This document shows, one piece after another, positions 8,095-20,212 of a stretch of DNA of 64,000 nt; the first letter of the stretch is position 1, and each line of letters starts with the position of its first letter. Source of the DNA: Pseudomonas sp. ANT_H4. Its GTDB lineage: Bacteria > Pseudomonadota > Gammaproteobacteria > Pseudomonadales > Pseudomonadaceae. The translations under genes and the position numbers were made by a program. The stretch is from positions 310,001 to 374,000 of the forward strand of contig NZ_VOBG01000002.1 in the NCBI RefSeq assembly GCF_008369295.1, written 5' to 3'. The notes below the pieces were generated by a model. The model had not been told where the DNA came from, made no database searches, and was given only the letters and a program-made list of their open reading frames with translations.

Positions 8095-9117
8095 TTAGTC
8101 TTTACGGGCCCAGCGCTGACGCCAGGTCTGCTGCTCGGATTTGGTCTGGAAGGTCCAGGCAACGAAGCGGCTCTGTTTCTGCCCCTGAGACATTTCCACC
8201 ACCTGGCTTTCCAGCACTCCGGCCTTTTTCAGCGCGGTCTGGATTGCTGGCAGGTTGGACGCTTTTGATACCAGGGTGCTGAACCACAACACCTTTTGCT
8301 GGAAGTTCGTGCTCTCGGCGATCAACTGCGTGACAAACCGTGCTTCGCCGCCTTCACACCACAATTCGGCCGATTGGCCACCAAAATTGAGCACAGGCAG
8401 TTTACGTTTCGGGTCGGCCCGGCCTAGGGCGCGCCATTTGCGCTCGCTGCCTTTGGTCGCTTCATCCATGGAGGCATGGAACGGCGGGTTGCACATGGTC
8501 AGGTCAAAGCGCTCGCCCGGCTCCAGCAGGCCTAGCAGGATGTGCTTGGGGTTGCTTTGCAGGCGCAGCTGGATGGACTTGTTCAGCCCGTTGGACTGCA
8601 CAATGGCCTTGGCAGCGGCCACGGCTGTCGGGTCGACTTCCGAACCGAGGAAGTGCCAGCGGTAATCGCTATAGCCGATCAACGGGTAGACACAGTTGGC
8701 GCCCATGCCGATGTCCAGCACCTTGACCGGCGCGCCACGGGGGATCACGCCCTCGTTGACGCTGGCCAGCAGGTCGGCCAGAAAGTGTACGTAGTCGGCA
8801 CGCCCAGGAACCGGTGGGCACAGGTAATCAGCCGGGATATCCCAGTGATTGACGCCATAGAAGGACTTGAGCAGCGCCCGGTTGAACACCCGCACCGCAT
8901 CCGGGCTGGCGAAGTCGATGCTTTCCTTGCCGTAGGGGTTGAGGATCACGAACTTGGCCAGTTCTGGCGTGGTCTTGATCAGCGCCGGGAAGTCGTAACG
9001 GCCCTGATGGCGGTTACGCGGGTGCAGGCTGGCCTTTTCCCGTGGAACGACGACCTTGGCCGGGGTTACGGGTTTAGGCTTCTTGCGCGGTGCTTTGGGT
9101 GTGCTGGGGGTGGTCAT
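8095..9117 (-). CDS. rlmF: 23S rRNA (adenine-N6)-methyltransferase RlmF
   Basis: A 340-residue SAM-dependent methyltransferase (YbiN family) that methylates A1618 of 23S rRNA in E. coli. It has a Pro/Lys-rich tail of about 25 residues, the family block [16 protein letters not shown], a SAM-binding motif [17 protein letters not shown] near residue 135, and the N6-adenine signature NPPFHAS near residue 210. It is encoded alone; a short palindrome and the valS terminator lie upstream. Confidence 0.93.
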   Translation of the reverse strand: MTTPSTPKAPRKKPKPVTPAKVVVPREKASLHPRNRHQGRYDFPALIKTTPELAKFVILNPYGKESIDFASPDAVRVFNRALLKSFYGVNHWDIPADYLCPPVPGRADYVHFLADLLASVNEGVIPRGAPVKVLDIGMGANCVYPLIGYSDYRWHFLGSEVDPTAVAAAKAIVQSNGLNKSIQLRLQSNPKHILLGLLEPGERFDLTMCNPPFHASMDEATKGSERKWRALGRADPKRKLPVLNFGGQSAELWCEGGEARFVTQLIAESTNFQQKVLWFSTLVSKASNLPAIQTALKKAGVLESQVVEMSQGQKQSRFVAWTFQTKSEQQTWRQRWARKD

Positions 9118-9190
9118 GGCTGCGTCGATTCTGGGTTTGCTTCAAGAGTGGCGGGTATTGTCACACATTCCAGAGTCGATTTCGGTCAAA

Positions 9191-9210
9191 TGTGGGAGCC
9201 AGCTCCCACA
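9191..9210. repeat. Short REP-like palindrome TGTGGGAGC/GCTCCCACA
   Basis: A 20-bp nearly perfect palindrome between rlmF and valS, a single REP-type unit. Confidence 0.6.
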
Positions 9211-9252
9211 TTGATCGGGTTTTCAACAGGAAATATCGGTGTTCTGCCGGGC

Positions 9253-9284
9253 CAAAAAAAAGAGACCCGAAGGTCTCTTTTTTA
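9253..9284 (-). terminator. Terminator after valS
   Basis: AAAAGAGACC and GGTCTCTTTT form a 10-bp stem with a CGAA tetraloop and A/T runs on both sides, just past the valS stop codon. Confidence 0.9.
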
Positions 9285-9297
9285 CACGGGCTCCACC

Positions 9298-12144
9298 TTA
9301 CAGGCTGGAAATCCGCGCATGTTGTTCCGCCAACTTGCCCAACGCCTGTTCGGCTTCGGCCAGCTTGGCGCGTTCCTTGTCGATGACTTCCGCCGGAGCC
9401 TTATCAACGAAGGCAGCATTGGACAACTTGCCGCCAACCCGCTGCACTTCGCCTTGCAGACGCAGGATTTCCTTGTCCAGGCGCGCCAGCTCAGCCGCTT
9501 TGTCGATCAGGCCGGCCATGGGCACCAGCACTTCCATCTCGCCTACCAGTGCGGTAGCCGACAGCGGTGCTTCGACGCCAGCCGCTAATACGGTGATCGA
9601 TTCCAGCTTGGCCAGCTTCTTGATCAGTGCATCGTTCTCGGTGAGGCGACGCTGATCTTCGGCACTGACGTTCTTCAGGAACAAGGTCAGCGGCTTGCCA
9701 GGACCAATGTTCATCTCGGCGCGAATGTTGCGGGTGCCGAGCATCAGCGCCTTGAGCCATTCGATATCGTCTTCAGCCGCCTGATCAATGCGCGCTTCGT
9801 TGGCCACCGGCCAAGGTTGCAGCATGATGGTCTTGCCTTCGATGCCAGCCAGCGGCGCCAGGCGCTGCCAGATTTCCTCGGTGATGAACGGCATGAACGG
9901 ATGGGCCAGGCGCAGTGCCACTTCCAGAACGCGCACCAGGGTGCGACGGGTGCCACGCTGACGTTCGATTGGCGCGTTCTCGTCCCACAGCACTGGCTTG
10001 GACAGCTCCAGGTACCAGTCGCAATACTGGTTCCAGATGAACTCGTACAAGGCCTGGGCGGCCAGGTCGAAGCGGAACTGGTCGAGTTGGCGGGTCACTT
10101 CGGCTTCGGTGCGCTGCAGCTGGGAGATGATCCAGCGATCCGCCAGGGACAGCTCGACTTCTTCGCCGTTCTGTCCACAGTCTTCGCCTTTATCCAGTAC
10201 GTAGCGGGCGGCGTTCCAGATCTTGTTGCAGAAGTTGCGATAGCCTTCGACGCGGCCCATGTCGAACTTGATGTCGCGACCGGTGGACGCCAGCGAGCAG
10301 AAGGTAAAGCGCAGAGCGTCGGTGCCGTAGCTGGCAATGCCGTCGGCGAACTCGTCGCGGGTCTGCTTTTCGATCTTTTTCGCCAGTTTTGGCTGCATCA
10401 GGCCCGAGGTGCGTTTTTGCACCAGGGTTTCCAGGTCGATGCCGTCGATGATGTCCAGTGGGTCAAGGACGTTGCCCTTGGACTTGGACATCTTCTGGCC
10501 CTGGCCATCGCGTACCAGGCCGTGGACGTACACGGTCTTGAACGGTACTTGCGGCGTGCCGTCTTCGTTCTTCACTAGGTGCATGGTGAGCATGATCATC
10601 CGGGCGACCCAGAAGAAAATGATGTCGAAGCCGGTAACCAGCACGTCGGTGGAGTGGAATTTTTTCAGGAACTCGGTCTGCTGCGGCCAGCCCAGGGTGG
10701 AGAAGGTCCACAAGCCCGAACTGAACCATGTGTCCAGTACGTCGTTGTCCTGTTGCAGCGCAATGTCCGGGCCGAGGTTGTGCTTGGCCCGCACTTCGGC
10801 TTCGTCGCGGCCAACGTAGACCTTGCCCGACTCGTCGTACCAGGCCGGAATGCGGTGGCCCCACCACAGCTGGCGGCTGATGCACCAATCCTGGATGTCA
10901 CGCATCCACGAGAAGTACATGTTTTCGTACTGTTTAGGCACGAACACAATACGGCCGTCTTCCACTGCCGCAATCGCGGGTTCAGCCAGAGGCTTGGTGG
11001 AGACATACCACTGGTCGGTCAGCCAAGGCTCGATGATGGTGCCGGAGCGGTCGCCTTTCGGCACTTTCAGGCCGTGGTCGTCGACGCTGACCAGCAGGCC
11101 CGCTGCGTCGAAAGCTGCAACTATCTGCTTGCGCGCTTCAAAACGGTCGAGGCCGGCGTATTGGGCCGGGATCTTGCCGTCGATGCTTTCGTTTAGTTTG
11201 CCGTCGAGGTTGAACACCTGACAGGCCGGTAGTACAGCGGCGTTTTTGTCGAAGATGTTCAGCAGCGGCAGGTTGTGGCGCTTGCCGACTTCATAATCGT
11301 TGAAATCGTGGGCCGGGGTGATTTTCACACAGCCGGTGCCGAATTCTGGGTCGCAGTAGTCGTCAGCAATGATCGGGATGCGACGGCCAACCAAAGGCAG
11401 GTCGATGAACTTGCCGATCAGTGCTTTATAACGTTCGTCTTGCGGGTTCACGGCCACGGCGGCGTCGCCGAGCATGGTTTCCGGACGAGTGGTAGCGACG
11501 ATCAGGTAGTCGTTGCCTTCGGCGGTCTTGGCGCCGTCGGCCAGCGGATACTTGAGGTTCCACAGGAAACCTTTCTCGTCGTGGTTTTCCACTTCAAGGT
11601 CGGAAATCGCCGTGTGCAGCTTGGTGTCCCAGTTGACCAGGCGCTTGCCGCGGTAGATCAGGCCGTCTTCATGCAGGCGCACGAAGGCTTCTTTCACAGA
11701 TTCCGACAGGCCGTCGTCCATGGTGAAGCGCTCGCGGCTCCAGTCGACGGACGAACCCAAGCGACGAATTTGACGGCTGATGTTGCCGCCGGATTGATCT
11801 TTCCATTCCCATATTTTTTCCAGGAATTTTTCGCGGCCCAGGTCGTGACGGCTCTGGCCTGCGGCTTCCAGTTGGCGTTCCACCAGCATCTGGGTGGCGA
11901 TGCCGGCGTGGTCGGTGCCCGGTTGCCACAGGGTGTTGCGGCCCTGCATGCGGCGGAAGCGGATCAACGCATCCATGATCGCATTGTTGAAGCCATGGCC
12001 CATGTGCAGGCTGCCAGTGACGTTCGGTGGCGGAATCATGATGGTGTAGGCATCGCCCGCGCCTTGCGGAGCGAAATAGTTCTCGGACTCCCAGGTCTTG
12101 TACCAGGAAGTTTCAATAGCGTGCGGCTGGTAGGTCTTATCCAT
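9298..12144 (-). CDS. valS: Valyl-tRNA synthetase
   Basis: Class Ia synthetase charging tRNA-Val. 948 residues from the start [15 protein letters not shown]; eight more codons upstream (from 12168) are open but do not belong to the family N-terminus. The HIGH motif appears as HMGH at residues 47-50 after PPPNVTGSL, and the KMSKS loop as KMSKSKGN. The editing (CP1) domain lies between, the anticodon-binding domain follows, and a C-terminal coiled-coil arm ([18 protein letters not shown]) ends the protein. Downstream neighbours of pseudomonad valS are conserved here: holC and pepA lie upstream on the same strand. Confidence 0.97.
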   Translation of the reverse strand: MDKTYQPHAIETSWYKTWESENYFAPQGAGDAYTIMIPPPNVTGSLHMGHGFNNAIMDALIRFRRMQGRNTLWQPGTDHAGIATQMLVERQLEAAGQSRHDLGREKFLEKIWEWKDQSGGNISRQIRRLGSSVDWSRERFTMDDGLSESVKEAFVRLHEDGLIYRGKRLVNWDTKLHTAISDLEVENHDEKGFLWNLKYPLADGAKTAEGNDYLIVATTRPETMLGDAAVAVNPQDERYKALIGKFIDLPLVGRRIPIIADDYCDPEFGTGCVKITPAHDFNDYEVGKRHNLPLLNIFDKNAAVLPACQVFNLDGKLNESIDGKIPAQYAGLDRFEARKQIVAAFDAAGLLVSVDDHGLKVPKGDRSGTIIEPWLTDQWYVSTKPLAEPAIAAVEDGRIVFVPKQYENMYFSWMRDIQDWCISRQLWWGHRIPAWYDESGKVYVGRDEAEVRAKHNLGPDIALQQDNDVLDTWFSSGLWTFSTLGWPQQTEFLKKFHSTDVLVTGFDIIFFWVARMIMLTMHLVKNEDGTPQVPFKTVYVHGLVRDGQGQKMSKSKGNVLDPLDIIDGIDLETLVQKRTSGLMQPKLAKKIEKQTRDEFADGIASYGTDALRFTFCSLASTGRDIKFDMGRVEGYRNFCNKIWNAARYVLDKGEDCGQNGEEVELSLADRWIISQLQRTEAEVTRQLDQFRFDLAAQALYEFIWNQYCDWYLELSKPVLWDENAPIERQRGTRRTLVRVLEVALRLAHPFMPFITEEIWQRLAPLAGIEGKTIMLQPWPVANEARIDQAAEDDIEWLKALMLGTRNIRAEMNIGPGKPLTLFLKNVSAEDQRRLTENDALIKKLAKLESITVLAAGVEAPLSATALVGEMEVLVPMAGLIDKAAELARLDKEILRLQGEVQRVGGKLSNAAFVDKAPAEVIDKERAKLAEAEQALGKLAEQHARISSL

Positions 12145-12213
12145 GCGCGGCGGGACCCTAGTTGGCATTTATTCAGGAAAGCCGACAAGTATAACGGGGG
12201 ATAGGGGAGAGGG

Positions 12214-12323
12214 GTAGGAGCGAGCTTGCTCACAAAAAACCTGAGGGCGGCGCGTTCATTCTGAACGCCCGCGTTATCGTTCACGACCTTCGTCGGAACG
12301 CCGCAGGAGCAAGCTCGCTCCAG
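12214..12323. repeat. REPIN, family 1
   Basis: Head GTAGGAGCGAGCTTGCTC and inverted tail GAGCAAGCTCGCTCC, between valS and the next gene of the operon. Confidence 0.88.
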
Positions 12324-12332
12324 GGGAACTGC

Positions 12333-12722
12333 TTAATTTTGATACTGGCTGAGCAACCGCTCCATTCGCGCATCCAGCCGACGCTTGATCTCGGTTTCGA
12401 TATGCGGGGCGAAGTCGTCGATCACGTCCTGCATGATCAACTGCGCCGCGGCGCGCAGTTCGTTGTCCAGGTGCAGCAGAAGGGCGTCGGGCGTTTTTTC
12501 GGCAGCAGGTTCGGGTACCGCTTGTACAGCAGGCGTTTCGACAGGCTCTGGCGCGACAGGTTTGCCACCGACCATATCGAGCAACAGGGGAATTTGTACG
12601 TCGCCAGTGACGGCATCAGTCAAAAGCGGCGGCTGCAGATTGTCTTCACCGAGCAACTGGCGGATCGACTCAAGGTCATCCAGCAGATGGTCAGACGTTT
12701 TTAGCGGGTTTGGAGTGTCCAT
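12333..12722 (-). CDS. Conserved hypothetical protein between holC and valS
   Basis: A 129-residue acidic protein with no domain I can name. It starts MDTPNPLKTSDHLLDDLESI at the ATG of 12722; the frame runs 41 codons further upstream but those overlap holC. The middle is Pro/Ala/Val-rich (about residues 50-75, likely disordered). The C-terminal helix has alternating acidic and basic residues (IETEIKRRLDARMERLL). A gene of this type sits between holC and valS in other pseudomonads, so an association with DNA polymerase III or translation is possible but unproven. Confidence 0.75.
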   Translation of the reverse strand: MDTPNPLKTSDHLLDDLESIRQLLGEDNLQPPLLTDAVTGDVQIPLLLDMVGGKPVAPEPVETPAVQAVPEPAAEKTPDALLLHLDNELRAAAQLIMQDVIDDFAPHIETEIKRRLDARMERLLSQYQN

Positions 12723-12729
12723 CGTGTGC

Positions 12730-13158
12730 TCAGAGTCGCTGTAACCGGTGATCTTGCAGAGAATAGCCCTGTTCGCGGTAGAAACGGAAACTCTCCCGCG
12801 CGGCCTGACGAATAGCTGGGTCTTCCACCACCACTTCTGCCACACGGGCGAAACCCTTGGCGAAGGCCGGTACTTTCAGGTCCAGGTTGACCAACAGGTC
12901 ATGATGATCGCCGCAGCTATCTCCCAAGCCAAGTACTACCAGGCCATCGGGCTCTGATTCGGCGGGCCCATGAGGCACGAAGCTTTCGCCCTTGAAGCGC
13001 CACAGGCGGGCGTCAAGGTCATCACGCTGGGCGGCATCGATGCAATGCAGGTAAATGCGGTGGCCCATGCGCCAGGCTTTTTCGGTGAGTTTGCAGGCAA
13101 AGTCCAGGCGTGCCGAAGGATCGGCGCTGGGCAGGATATAGAAGTCGACTTGGGTCAT
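12730..13158 (-). CDS. holC: DNA polymerase III subunit chi
   Basis: A 142-residue chi subunit, which links the clamp loader (through psi) to single-strand-binding protein. Family features are the N-terminal VDFYILPSAD, a Rossmann-like strand-helix pattern with RIYLHCIDAAQRDDLDARLW, and FVPHGPAESEPDGLVVLG. It is followed 7 bp later by the small hypothetical gene and then valS, the usual pseudomonad order. Confidence 0.93.
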   Translation of the reverse strand: MTQVDFYILPSADPSARLDFACKLTEKAWRMGHRIYLHCIDAAQRDDLDARLWRFKGESFVPHGPAESEPDGLVVLGLGDSCGDHHDLLVNLDLKVPAFAKGFARVAEVVVEDPAIRQAARESFRFYREQGYSLQDHRLQRL

Positions 13159-13205
13159 TGCGGTTCCTGAACCCTGGCCGGCTAGTATGGAGCCGACCCG
13201 GGAAT

Positions 13206-13319
13206 TGTAGGAGCGAGCTTGCTCGCGAAAAGCCTGAGGGCGCCGCGTGCATTCAGAATGCCCGCGTCATCGTTGACGATCTTCGTCGGAGGGCCGCCCG
13301 GAGCAAACTCGCTCTCCAG
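13206..13319. repeat. REPIN, family 1
   Basis: Head TGTAGGAGCGAGCTTGCTCG at 13206 and degraded inverted tail GAGCAAACTCGCTC at 13301, filling nearly all the space between pepA and holC. Confidence 0.85.
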
Positions 13320-13322
13320 GGC

Positions 13323-14861
<1,539 letters not shown>

Positions 14862-14871
14862 TTATAAGCTT

Positions 14872-14889
14872 GGCGGCCTGTAGGCCGCC
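14872..14889. promoter_or_regulatory. Perfect hairpin in the pepA leader
   Basis: GGCGGCC-TGTA-GGCCGCC, a 7-bp stem with a 4-base loop about 60 bp before the pepA start codon. It could be a leader hairpin or an operator in the pepA/lptF divergent region; no promoter hexamers could be placed with confidence. Confidence 0.4.
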
Positions 14890-15095
14890 TGCGACAAAGG
14901 CCGCAGTTTGAACCTCGCGGTCTTCGCCTGACAACCCTTGCCGGCAGCTTTGTGCGCCTGCTTGAGCATGTGCAGTGACAGGCGCGGACAATCCCATGAT
15001 AATGCGTCATCTTTTTAGCCGGCCCGTGCCAATGGGTCGACTCGTTATACTTGCTTGTTTGGCCGCCTTAGCCTGACAACCCTGGAGTGTCTGGT

Positions 15096-16214
15096 TTGAT
15101 CGTCTTCCGTTATCTGTCCCGCGAAGTCATGTTGACCCTGAGTGCCGTAAGCGCGGTATTGCTGGTCATCATCATGAGTGGTCGCTTCGTTAAATACCTG
15201 GCCCAGGCTGCCTCGGGCGCCCTTGATCCGGGCTCGCTGTTCCTGATCATGGGCTTTCGCTTGCCGGGTTTCCTGCAGCTGATTTTGCCGTTGGGCCTGT
15301 TTCTCGGGATTCTGCTGGCCTATGGCCGGCTGTATCTGGAAAGCGAGATGACCGTGCTCTCGGCCACCGGCATGAGCCAGCAGCGTCTGCTGGCCATGAC
15401 CATGGTCCCGGCCACCGGCGTCGCTTTGGTGGTGGCCTGGCTGAGCCTGAGCCTGGCCCCCCAGGGCGCCATGCAGTTCCAGTTGCTGCTCAATAAACAG
15501 GACGCCATGACCGAGTTCGACACCTTGGTACCGGGTCGCTTCCAGGCGCTCAACGATGGTACTCGGGTGACCTATACCGAGACGTTGAGCGACGATCGCG
15601 CGAACCTGGGTGGCGTATTCATTTCCGAGAAGCGCCTGAGCCAGGACAAGAAAGACCGTGGTATTTCTGTGCTGGTAGCTGACTCGGGCCGCCAGGAAGT
15701 GCGCCCAGACGGCAGTCGCTACTTGATTCTGGAAAACGGCTATCGCTACGACGGTAACCCTGGCCAGGCGACTTATCGCGCCATTAAGTACGACACCTAC
15801 GGCGTGATGCTGGCCAAGCCGGATATCAGCAGCGAAGTCACCGACCGCGACGCCATCCCGACCCTCGACCTGATCGGCAATAAGGAGCTGCGGGCCACCG
15901 CCGAGCTTCAATGGCGCCTGTCGTTGCCGCTACTGGTGTTTATCGTGACCCTGATGGCCGTGCCGCTGTCGCGCGTCAATCCGCGCCAAGGGCGCTTCCT
16001 CAAGCTGTTGCCGGCGATCTTGCTGTACATGGCTTACCTGACGATCCTGATTTCCGCCCGTGGCTCCCTGGAGAAAGGCAAGCTGTCGCCGACCCTGGGC
16101 TTGTGGTGGGTTCACGGAATCTTCCTGGCGATTGGGCTGTTGCTGCTTTATTGGGAACCGTTGCGGTTGAAGATGGCGAGTCGCCGCAGCATGAAGGAGT
16201 TGGCTCGTGGTTAA
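15096..16214 (+). CDS. lptF: LPS export ABC permease LptF
   Basis: A 372-residue inner-membrane permease of the LptB2FG complex that extracts lipopolysaccharide and passes it to LptC. It has three N-terminal and three C-terminal membrane segments with a periplasmic beta-jellyroll domain between (about residues 130-265). The TTG at 15096 is chosen: MIVFRYLSREV is the family N-terminus and GGAG lies 8 bp upstream, whereas the GTG at 15087 overlaps that ribosome site. It overlaps lptG by 8 bp. Confidence 0.95.
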   Translation: MIVFRYLSREVMLTLSAVSAVLLVIIMSGRFVKYLAQAASGALDPGSLFLIMGFRLPGFLQLILPLGLFLGILLAYGRLYLESEMTVLSATGMSQQRLLAMTMVPATGVALVVAWLSLSLAPQGAMQFQLLLNKQDAMTEFDTLVPGRFQALNDGTRVTYTETLSDDRANLGGVFISEKRLSQDKKDRGISVLVADSGRQEVRPDGSRYLILENGYRYDGNPGQATYRAIKYDTYGVMLAKPDISSEVTDRDAIPTLDLIGNKELRATAELQWRLSLPLLVFIVTLMAVPLSRVNPRQGRFLKLLPAILLYMAYLTILISARGSLEKGKLSPTLGLWWVHGIFLAIGLLLLYWEPLRLKMASRRSMKELARG

Positions 16215-17286
16215 GCTCGACCGCTACATAGGTAGCAGCGTACTGATCGCAATCCTCGCGGTACTGGGGATTATTCTGGGCCTGGCGTCGTTGTTTGCCT
16301 TTATCGACGAAGTCGGCAGTGTCAGCGACACCTACACTGTGACTGACGTGCTGAGCTATGTGGCGCTGACGGCGCCTCGTCGTCTCTACGACATGATGCC
16401 GATGGCCGCGCTGATCGGTTGCCTGATCGGCCTCGGTAGCCTGGCCAGCAACAGCGAGCTGACCATCATGCGCGCGGCGGGTGTTTCCATCGGTCGCATC
16501 GTCTGGGCGGTCATGAAGCCGATGCTGGTGTTGGTGCTGGCCAGCGTCCTGGTCGGTGAGTATGTGGCGCCACCTGCTGAAGCGCTGGGTCAGGCCAATC
16601 GCGCCCTGGCCCAGGGCTCGGGTGATGCCCAGAGCTCCAGGCACGGCCTCTGGCACCGCCAGGGTGATGAATTTATCCACATCAACGCCGTACAGCCTGG
16701 CGGCTTGCTGATTGGTGTCACCCGTTATCACTTTGATAAAGAACGGCACATGTTGTCGTCCAGCTTTGCCAAGCGCGCACAGTTCGGCCAGGATCACTGG
16801 CAGTTGACCGACGTGACCACCACTTACTTTCGTAATGTTGGCATGGGCACCCAGGCCAGCACTGAAGTGATCAATGTGCCGACAGAGCGTTGGGACATTG
16901 CCTTGAGCCCGCAACTGCTCAATACCGTGATCATGATCCCGGAAAGCCTGCCGATCACCGGTTTGTGGGGCTATATCCACTACCTCAAGGATCAGGGCCT
17001 GAACAACGGCCGCTACTGGCTGGCGTTCTGGGTCAAGGTATTGCAACCGGTAGTGACGGCCGCCCTGGTGCTGATGGCGATCTCCTTTATCTTCGGCCCG
17101 CTGCGTTCGGTAACCCTCGGTCAGCGTGTATTCACAGGCGTACTGGTGGGCTTTACCTTCCGTATCGCCCAGGATTTGCTGGGGCCGTCGAGCCTGGTTT
17201 TCGGTTTCTCACCGTTATTCGCGGTGCTGGTGCCGACCACTATCTGCGCCTTGGCCGGGTTCTGGCTGTTACGCCGAGCCGGTTGA
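16207..17286 (+). CDS. lptG: LPS export ABC permease LptG
   Basis: A 359-residue partner of LptF, with the same layout: N-terminal membrane segments (VLIAILAVLGIILGLASLFAF), a periplasmic jellyroll domain, and C-terminal membrane segments. It starts at a GTG inside the end of lptF, so translation is probably coupled. The cytoplasmic coupling helix region ASNSELTIMRAAGVSIG, which contacts LptB, is conserved. A terminator follows directly, so lptFG form a two-gene operon. Confidence 0.95.
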   Translation: MVKLDRYIGSSVLIAILAVLGIILGLASLFAFIDEVGSVSDTYTVTDVLSYVALTAPRRLYDMMPMAALIGCLIGLGSLASNSELTIMRAAGVSIGRIVWAVMKPMLVLVLASVLVGEYVAPPAEALGQANRALAQGSGDAQSSRHGLWHRQGDEFIHINAVQPGGLLIGVTRYHFDKERHMLSSSFAKRAQFGQDHWQLTDVTTTYFRNVGMGTQASTEVINVPTERWDIALSPQLLNTVIMIPESLPITGLWGYIHYLKDQGLNNGRYWLAFWVKVLQPVVTAALVLMAISFIFGPLRSVTLGQRVFTGVLVGFTFRIAQDLLGPSSLVFGFSPLFAVLVPTTICALAGFWLLRRAG

Positions 17287-17299
17287 TCCTGCGCTTATG

Positions 17300-17342
17300 A
17301 ACAAAAAAATGCCCCGATTGCGAGATCGGGGCATTTTTGTTC
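17300..17342 (+). terminator. Terminator after lptG
   Basis: AAAAATGCCCCGAT pairs with ATCGGGGCATTTTT around a short loop; the T run continues. Confidence 0.92.
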
Positions 17343-17439
17343 TTGGTCACTGTTGGTGACGTCACGCCCGGGCATCAGGTACAATTCCCGGCTATTTTTC
17401 AGCGGGCAGTCTGCCTGCAGCCTTTTTGAGTGTTGATCC

Positions 17440-19239
17440 GTGAGTGATTTGAGTCATATCCGCAATTTCTCCATCATCGCCCACATTGACCATGGTAAGT
17501 CGACGCTGGCCGATCGATTCATCCAGATGTGCGGCGGCCTTGCCGAGCGTGAAATGGAAGCCCAGGTACTGGACTCCATGGACCTCGAACGCGAGCGCGG
17601 GATCACCATCAAGGCCCACAGCGTTACTCTGTATTACACCGCCCGCGATGGCATCAAGTACCAACTGAACTTCATTGACACCCCAGGCCACGTTGACTTC
17701 ACCTACGAAGTCAGCCGGTCGCTGGCGGCCTGTGAAGGCGCGTTGCTGGTTGTAGACGCGGGGCAGGGCGTGGAAGCCCAGTCCGTGGCCAACTGCTACA
17801 CCGCCATCGAACAAGGACTGGAAGTCATGCCGGTGCTGAACAAGATCGACCTGCCACAGGCCGATCCAGACCGCGTGAAAGAAGAAATCGAGAAGATCAT
17901 CGGTATCGATGCCACCGATGCCGTCGAGTGCAGCGCCAAGACCGGCCAGGGCGTCGACGAAGTGCTCGAACGCCTGGTTCACACCATTCCCGCTCCTACC
18001 GGCAACTACGAAGATCCGCTGCAAGCGTTGATCATCGACTCCTGGTTCGACAACTACCTGGGCGTTGTTTCCTTGGTACGCGTGCGCCACGGCCGTGTGA
18101 AGAAGGGCGACAAGATCCTGGTCAAATCCACCGGCAAGATCCACCTGGTGGACAGCGTTGGTGTATTCAACCCGAAACACACCGCGACCGTTGATCTGAA
18201 AGCTGGTGAAGTAGGCTTCATCATCGCCGGCATCAAGGACATCCACGGTGCGCCGGTCGGCGACACCCTGACCTTGAGCTCCACCCCTGATGTCGACGTG
18301 CTGCCGGGCTTCAAACGCATCCAGCCGCAGGTCTACGCCGGCCTGTTTCCGGTCAGCTCCGACGACTTCGAAGACTTTCGCGAAGCGCTGCAAAAGCTGA
18401 CCCTCAACGACTCGTCGTTGCAGTACACCCCGGAAAGCTCCGATGCCCTGGGCTTTGGCTTCCGTTGCGGCTTCCTCGGCATGCTGCACATGGAAATCAT
18501 CCAGGAGCGCCTGGAGCGCGAGTACGACCTGGACCTGATTACCACGGCGCCAACGGTTATTTTTGAGCTGTTGCTCAAAACCGGTGAAACGATTTACGTT
18601 GATAACCCGTCCAAGCTCCCGGATCTGTCTGCCATCGAAGACATGCGCGAACCGATCGTGAGGGTGAATATTCTTGTGCCGCAGGAACACCTGGGCAACG
18701 TTATTACCCTGTGTATCGAAAAGCGTGGCGTGCAGCACGACATGCTGTTCCTCGGTACCCAGGTGCAAGTGACCTACGATTTGCCGATGAACGAAGTGGT
18801 CCTGGACTTCTTCGACCGTCTCAAATCCACCAGTCGCGGCTATGCTTCGCTGGATTACCATTTCGATCGTTATCAATCAGCTAATCTGGTGAAGCTGGAC
18901 GTGCTGATCAATGGTGACAAGGTCGATGCCCTGGCGCTGATCGTGCACAAGGAAAACGCGCACTACAAAGGTCGCCAGTTGACCGAGAAGATGAAAGAAC
19001 TGATTCCGCGCCAGATGTTCGATGTCGCGATCCAGGCCGCCATTGGCGGGCAGATCATTGCACGGACCTCCGTCAAAGCTCTCAGAAAAAACGTACTGGC
19101 CAAATGCTATGGCGGCGACGTCAGCCGCAAGCGCAAGCTGCTTGAAAAGCAAAAGGCCGGTAAAAAACGCATGAAGCAAGTGGGCAACGTGGAAATTCCA
19201 CAAGAAGCCTTCCTTGCGGTGCTCAGGTTGGATAGTTAG
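17440..19239 (+). CDS. lepA: Elongation factor 4 (LepA)
   Basis: A 599-residue translational GTPase (EF4), membrane-associated in some bacteria, acting on ribosomes in initiation or back-translocation. G1 is AHIDHGKST at residues 14-22, G3 is DTPGHVDF, and G4 is NKIDLPQAD. The EF-G-like domains and the LepA-specific C-terminal domain (ending [12 protein letters not shown]) are complete. The start is GTG at 17440. A TACAAT hexamer at 17380-17385 is a possible -10 box, without a clear -35 at normal spacing. lepB follows after 5 bp. Confidence 0.97.
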   Translation: MSDLSHIRNFSIIAHIDHGKSTLADRFIQMCGGLAEREMEAQVLDSMDLERERGITIKAHSVTLYYTARDGIKYQLNFIDTPGHVDFTYEVSRSLAACEGALLVVDAGQGVEAQSVANCYTAIEQGLEVMPVLNKIDLPQADPDRVKEEIEKIIGIDATDAVECSAKTGQGVDEVLERLVHTIPAPTGNYEDPLQALIIDSWFDNYLGVVSLVRVRHGRVKKGDKILVKSTGKIHLVDSVGVFNPKHTATVDLKAGEVGFIIAGIKDIHGAPVGDTLTLSSTPDVDVLPGFKRIQPQVYAGLFPVSSDDFEDFREALQKLTLNDSSLQYTPESSDALGFGFRCGFLGMLHMEIIQERLEREYDLDLITTAPTVIFELLLKTGETIYVDNPSKLPDLSAIEDMREPIVRVNILVPQEHLGNVITLCIEKRGVQHDMLFLGTQVQVTYDLPMNEVVLDFFDRLKSTSRGYASLDYHFDRYQSANLVKLDVLINGDKVDALALIVHKENAHYKGRQLTEKMKELIPRQMFDVAIQAAIGGQIIARTSVKALRKNVLAKCYGGDVSRKRKLLEKQKAGKKRMKQVGNVEIPQEAFLAVLRLDS

Positions 19240-19244
19240 GTCCT

Positions 19245-20099
19245 ATGTCACTAAATTTCCCGCTGTTGCTGGTCATCGCCGTTGCCGTTTGCGGTCTATT
19301 GGCGTTGCTCGATCTGCTTTTCTTCGCCCCGCGTCGGCGGGCGGCTATCGCGTCCTATCAGGGCAGCGTCAGCCAGCCCGATGGCGTGGTCATCGAGAAA
19401 CTCAACAAAGAGCCGCTGCTGGTTGAATACGGCAAGTCGTTCTTCCCGGTATTGTTCATCGTGCTGGTGTTGCGTTCGTTTCTGGTGGAGCCGTTTCAGA
19501 TTCCTTCGGGATCGATGAAGCCGACCCTGGATGTGGGTGACTTCATCCTGGTGAACAAGTTTTCCTACGGGATTCGCTTGCCGGTGCTCGACAAGAAAGT
19601 GATCGAGATCGGTGATCCGCAACGCGGCGATGTGATGGTGTTCCGCTACCCAAGCGACCCGAACGTCAACTACATCAAGCGTGTGGTGGGCCTGCCGGGT
19701 GATGTGATTCGCTACACCAGCGACAAGCGCCTGTTCGTCAACGGCGAGTCGGTGGCGGAAAAACTGATCGGTTCCGAACCGAACACCTTGGGCAGCGCCG
19801 AGCTGTACCAGGAAAAACTCGGAGTGGTAGAGCACGAGATCCGCAAGGAAATGAGCCGCTACCGTTCCCCGCCCGACAATCAATGGACAGTGCCTGCAGG
19901 GCATTACTTCATGATGGGCGACAATCGTGACAACTCCAATGACAGCCGCTACTGGGACGATCCGAACATTCCCAAGGAGCTGCTGGGCATGGTCCCCGAC
20001 CAGAATATCGTCGGCAAGGCCTTTGCGGTCTGGATGAGTTGGCCGGAACCCAAGCTCAGCCACCTGCCGAACTTCTCGCGGGTGGGGCTGATCAAGTAA
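19245..20099 (+). CDS. lepB: Signal peptidase I
   Basis: A 284-residue inner-membrane Ser/Lys-dyad protease that removes Sec and Tat signal peptides. Two membrane segments (about 5-26 and 66-80) precede the catalytic Ser90 in IPSGSMKPTL; the general-base Lys145 lies in NYIKRVVGLPGD. The box MMGDNRDNSNDSRYW is near residue 222. It is translated from the lepA transcript, 5 bp downstream. Confidence 0.96.
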   Translation: MSLNFPLLLVIAVAVCGLLALLDLLFFAPRRRAAIASYQGSVSQPDGVVIEKLNKEPLLVEYGKSFFPVLFIVLVLRSFLVEPFQIPSGSMKPTLDVGDFILVNKFSYGIRLPVLDKKVIEIGDPQRGDVMVFRYPSDPNVNYIKRVVGLPGDVIRYTSDKRLFVNGESVAEKLIGSEPNTLGSAELYQEKLGVVEHEIRKEMSRYRSPPDNQWTVPAGHYFMMGDNRDNSNDSRYWDDPNIPKELLGMVPDQNIVGKAFAVWMSWPEPKLSHLPNFSRVGLIK

Positions 20100-20106
20100 T
20101 CCATGC

Positions 20107-20134
20107 GGCGCTGTGAACACAGCGCCGAATGCTT
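20107..20134 (+). terminator. Weak terminator-like hairpin after lepB
   Basis: GGCGCTGTG-AA-CACAGCGCC forms a perfect 9-bp stem, followed by GAATGCTTTTC. The T run is short, so it may be a processing or attenuation hairpin instead. Confidence 0.45.
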
Positions 20135-20164
20135 TTCTGGGCCTTGGACAAATCGTCCGGTCCT

Positions 20165-20189
20165 GTGCAGCACCTACGCGGTGCTGCAC
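20165..20189. promoter_or_regulatory. Second perfect hairpin in the lepB-rnc gap
   Basis: GTGCAGCACC-TACGC-GGTGCTGCAC: a 10-bp stem with a 5-base loop, about 110 bp before rnc. Possible RNase III processing structure, by analogy with the rnc leader of E. coli; this is inference. Confidence 0.5.
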
Positions 20190-20212
20190 ACAACAATAGC
20201 CAGGATGTAAAT

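Noticed and set aside
9191-9210. Regulatory site for rlmF
   Set aside because: The palindrome matches REP units found elsewhere, so a repeat is the simpler reading.
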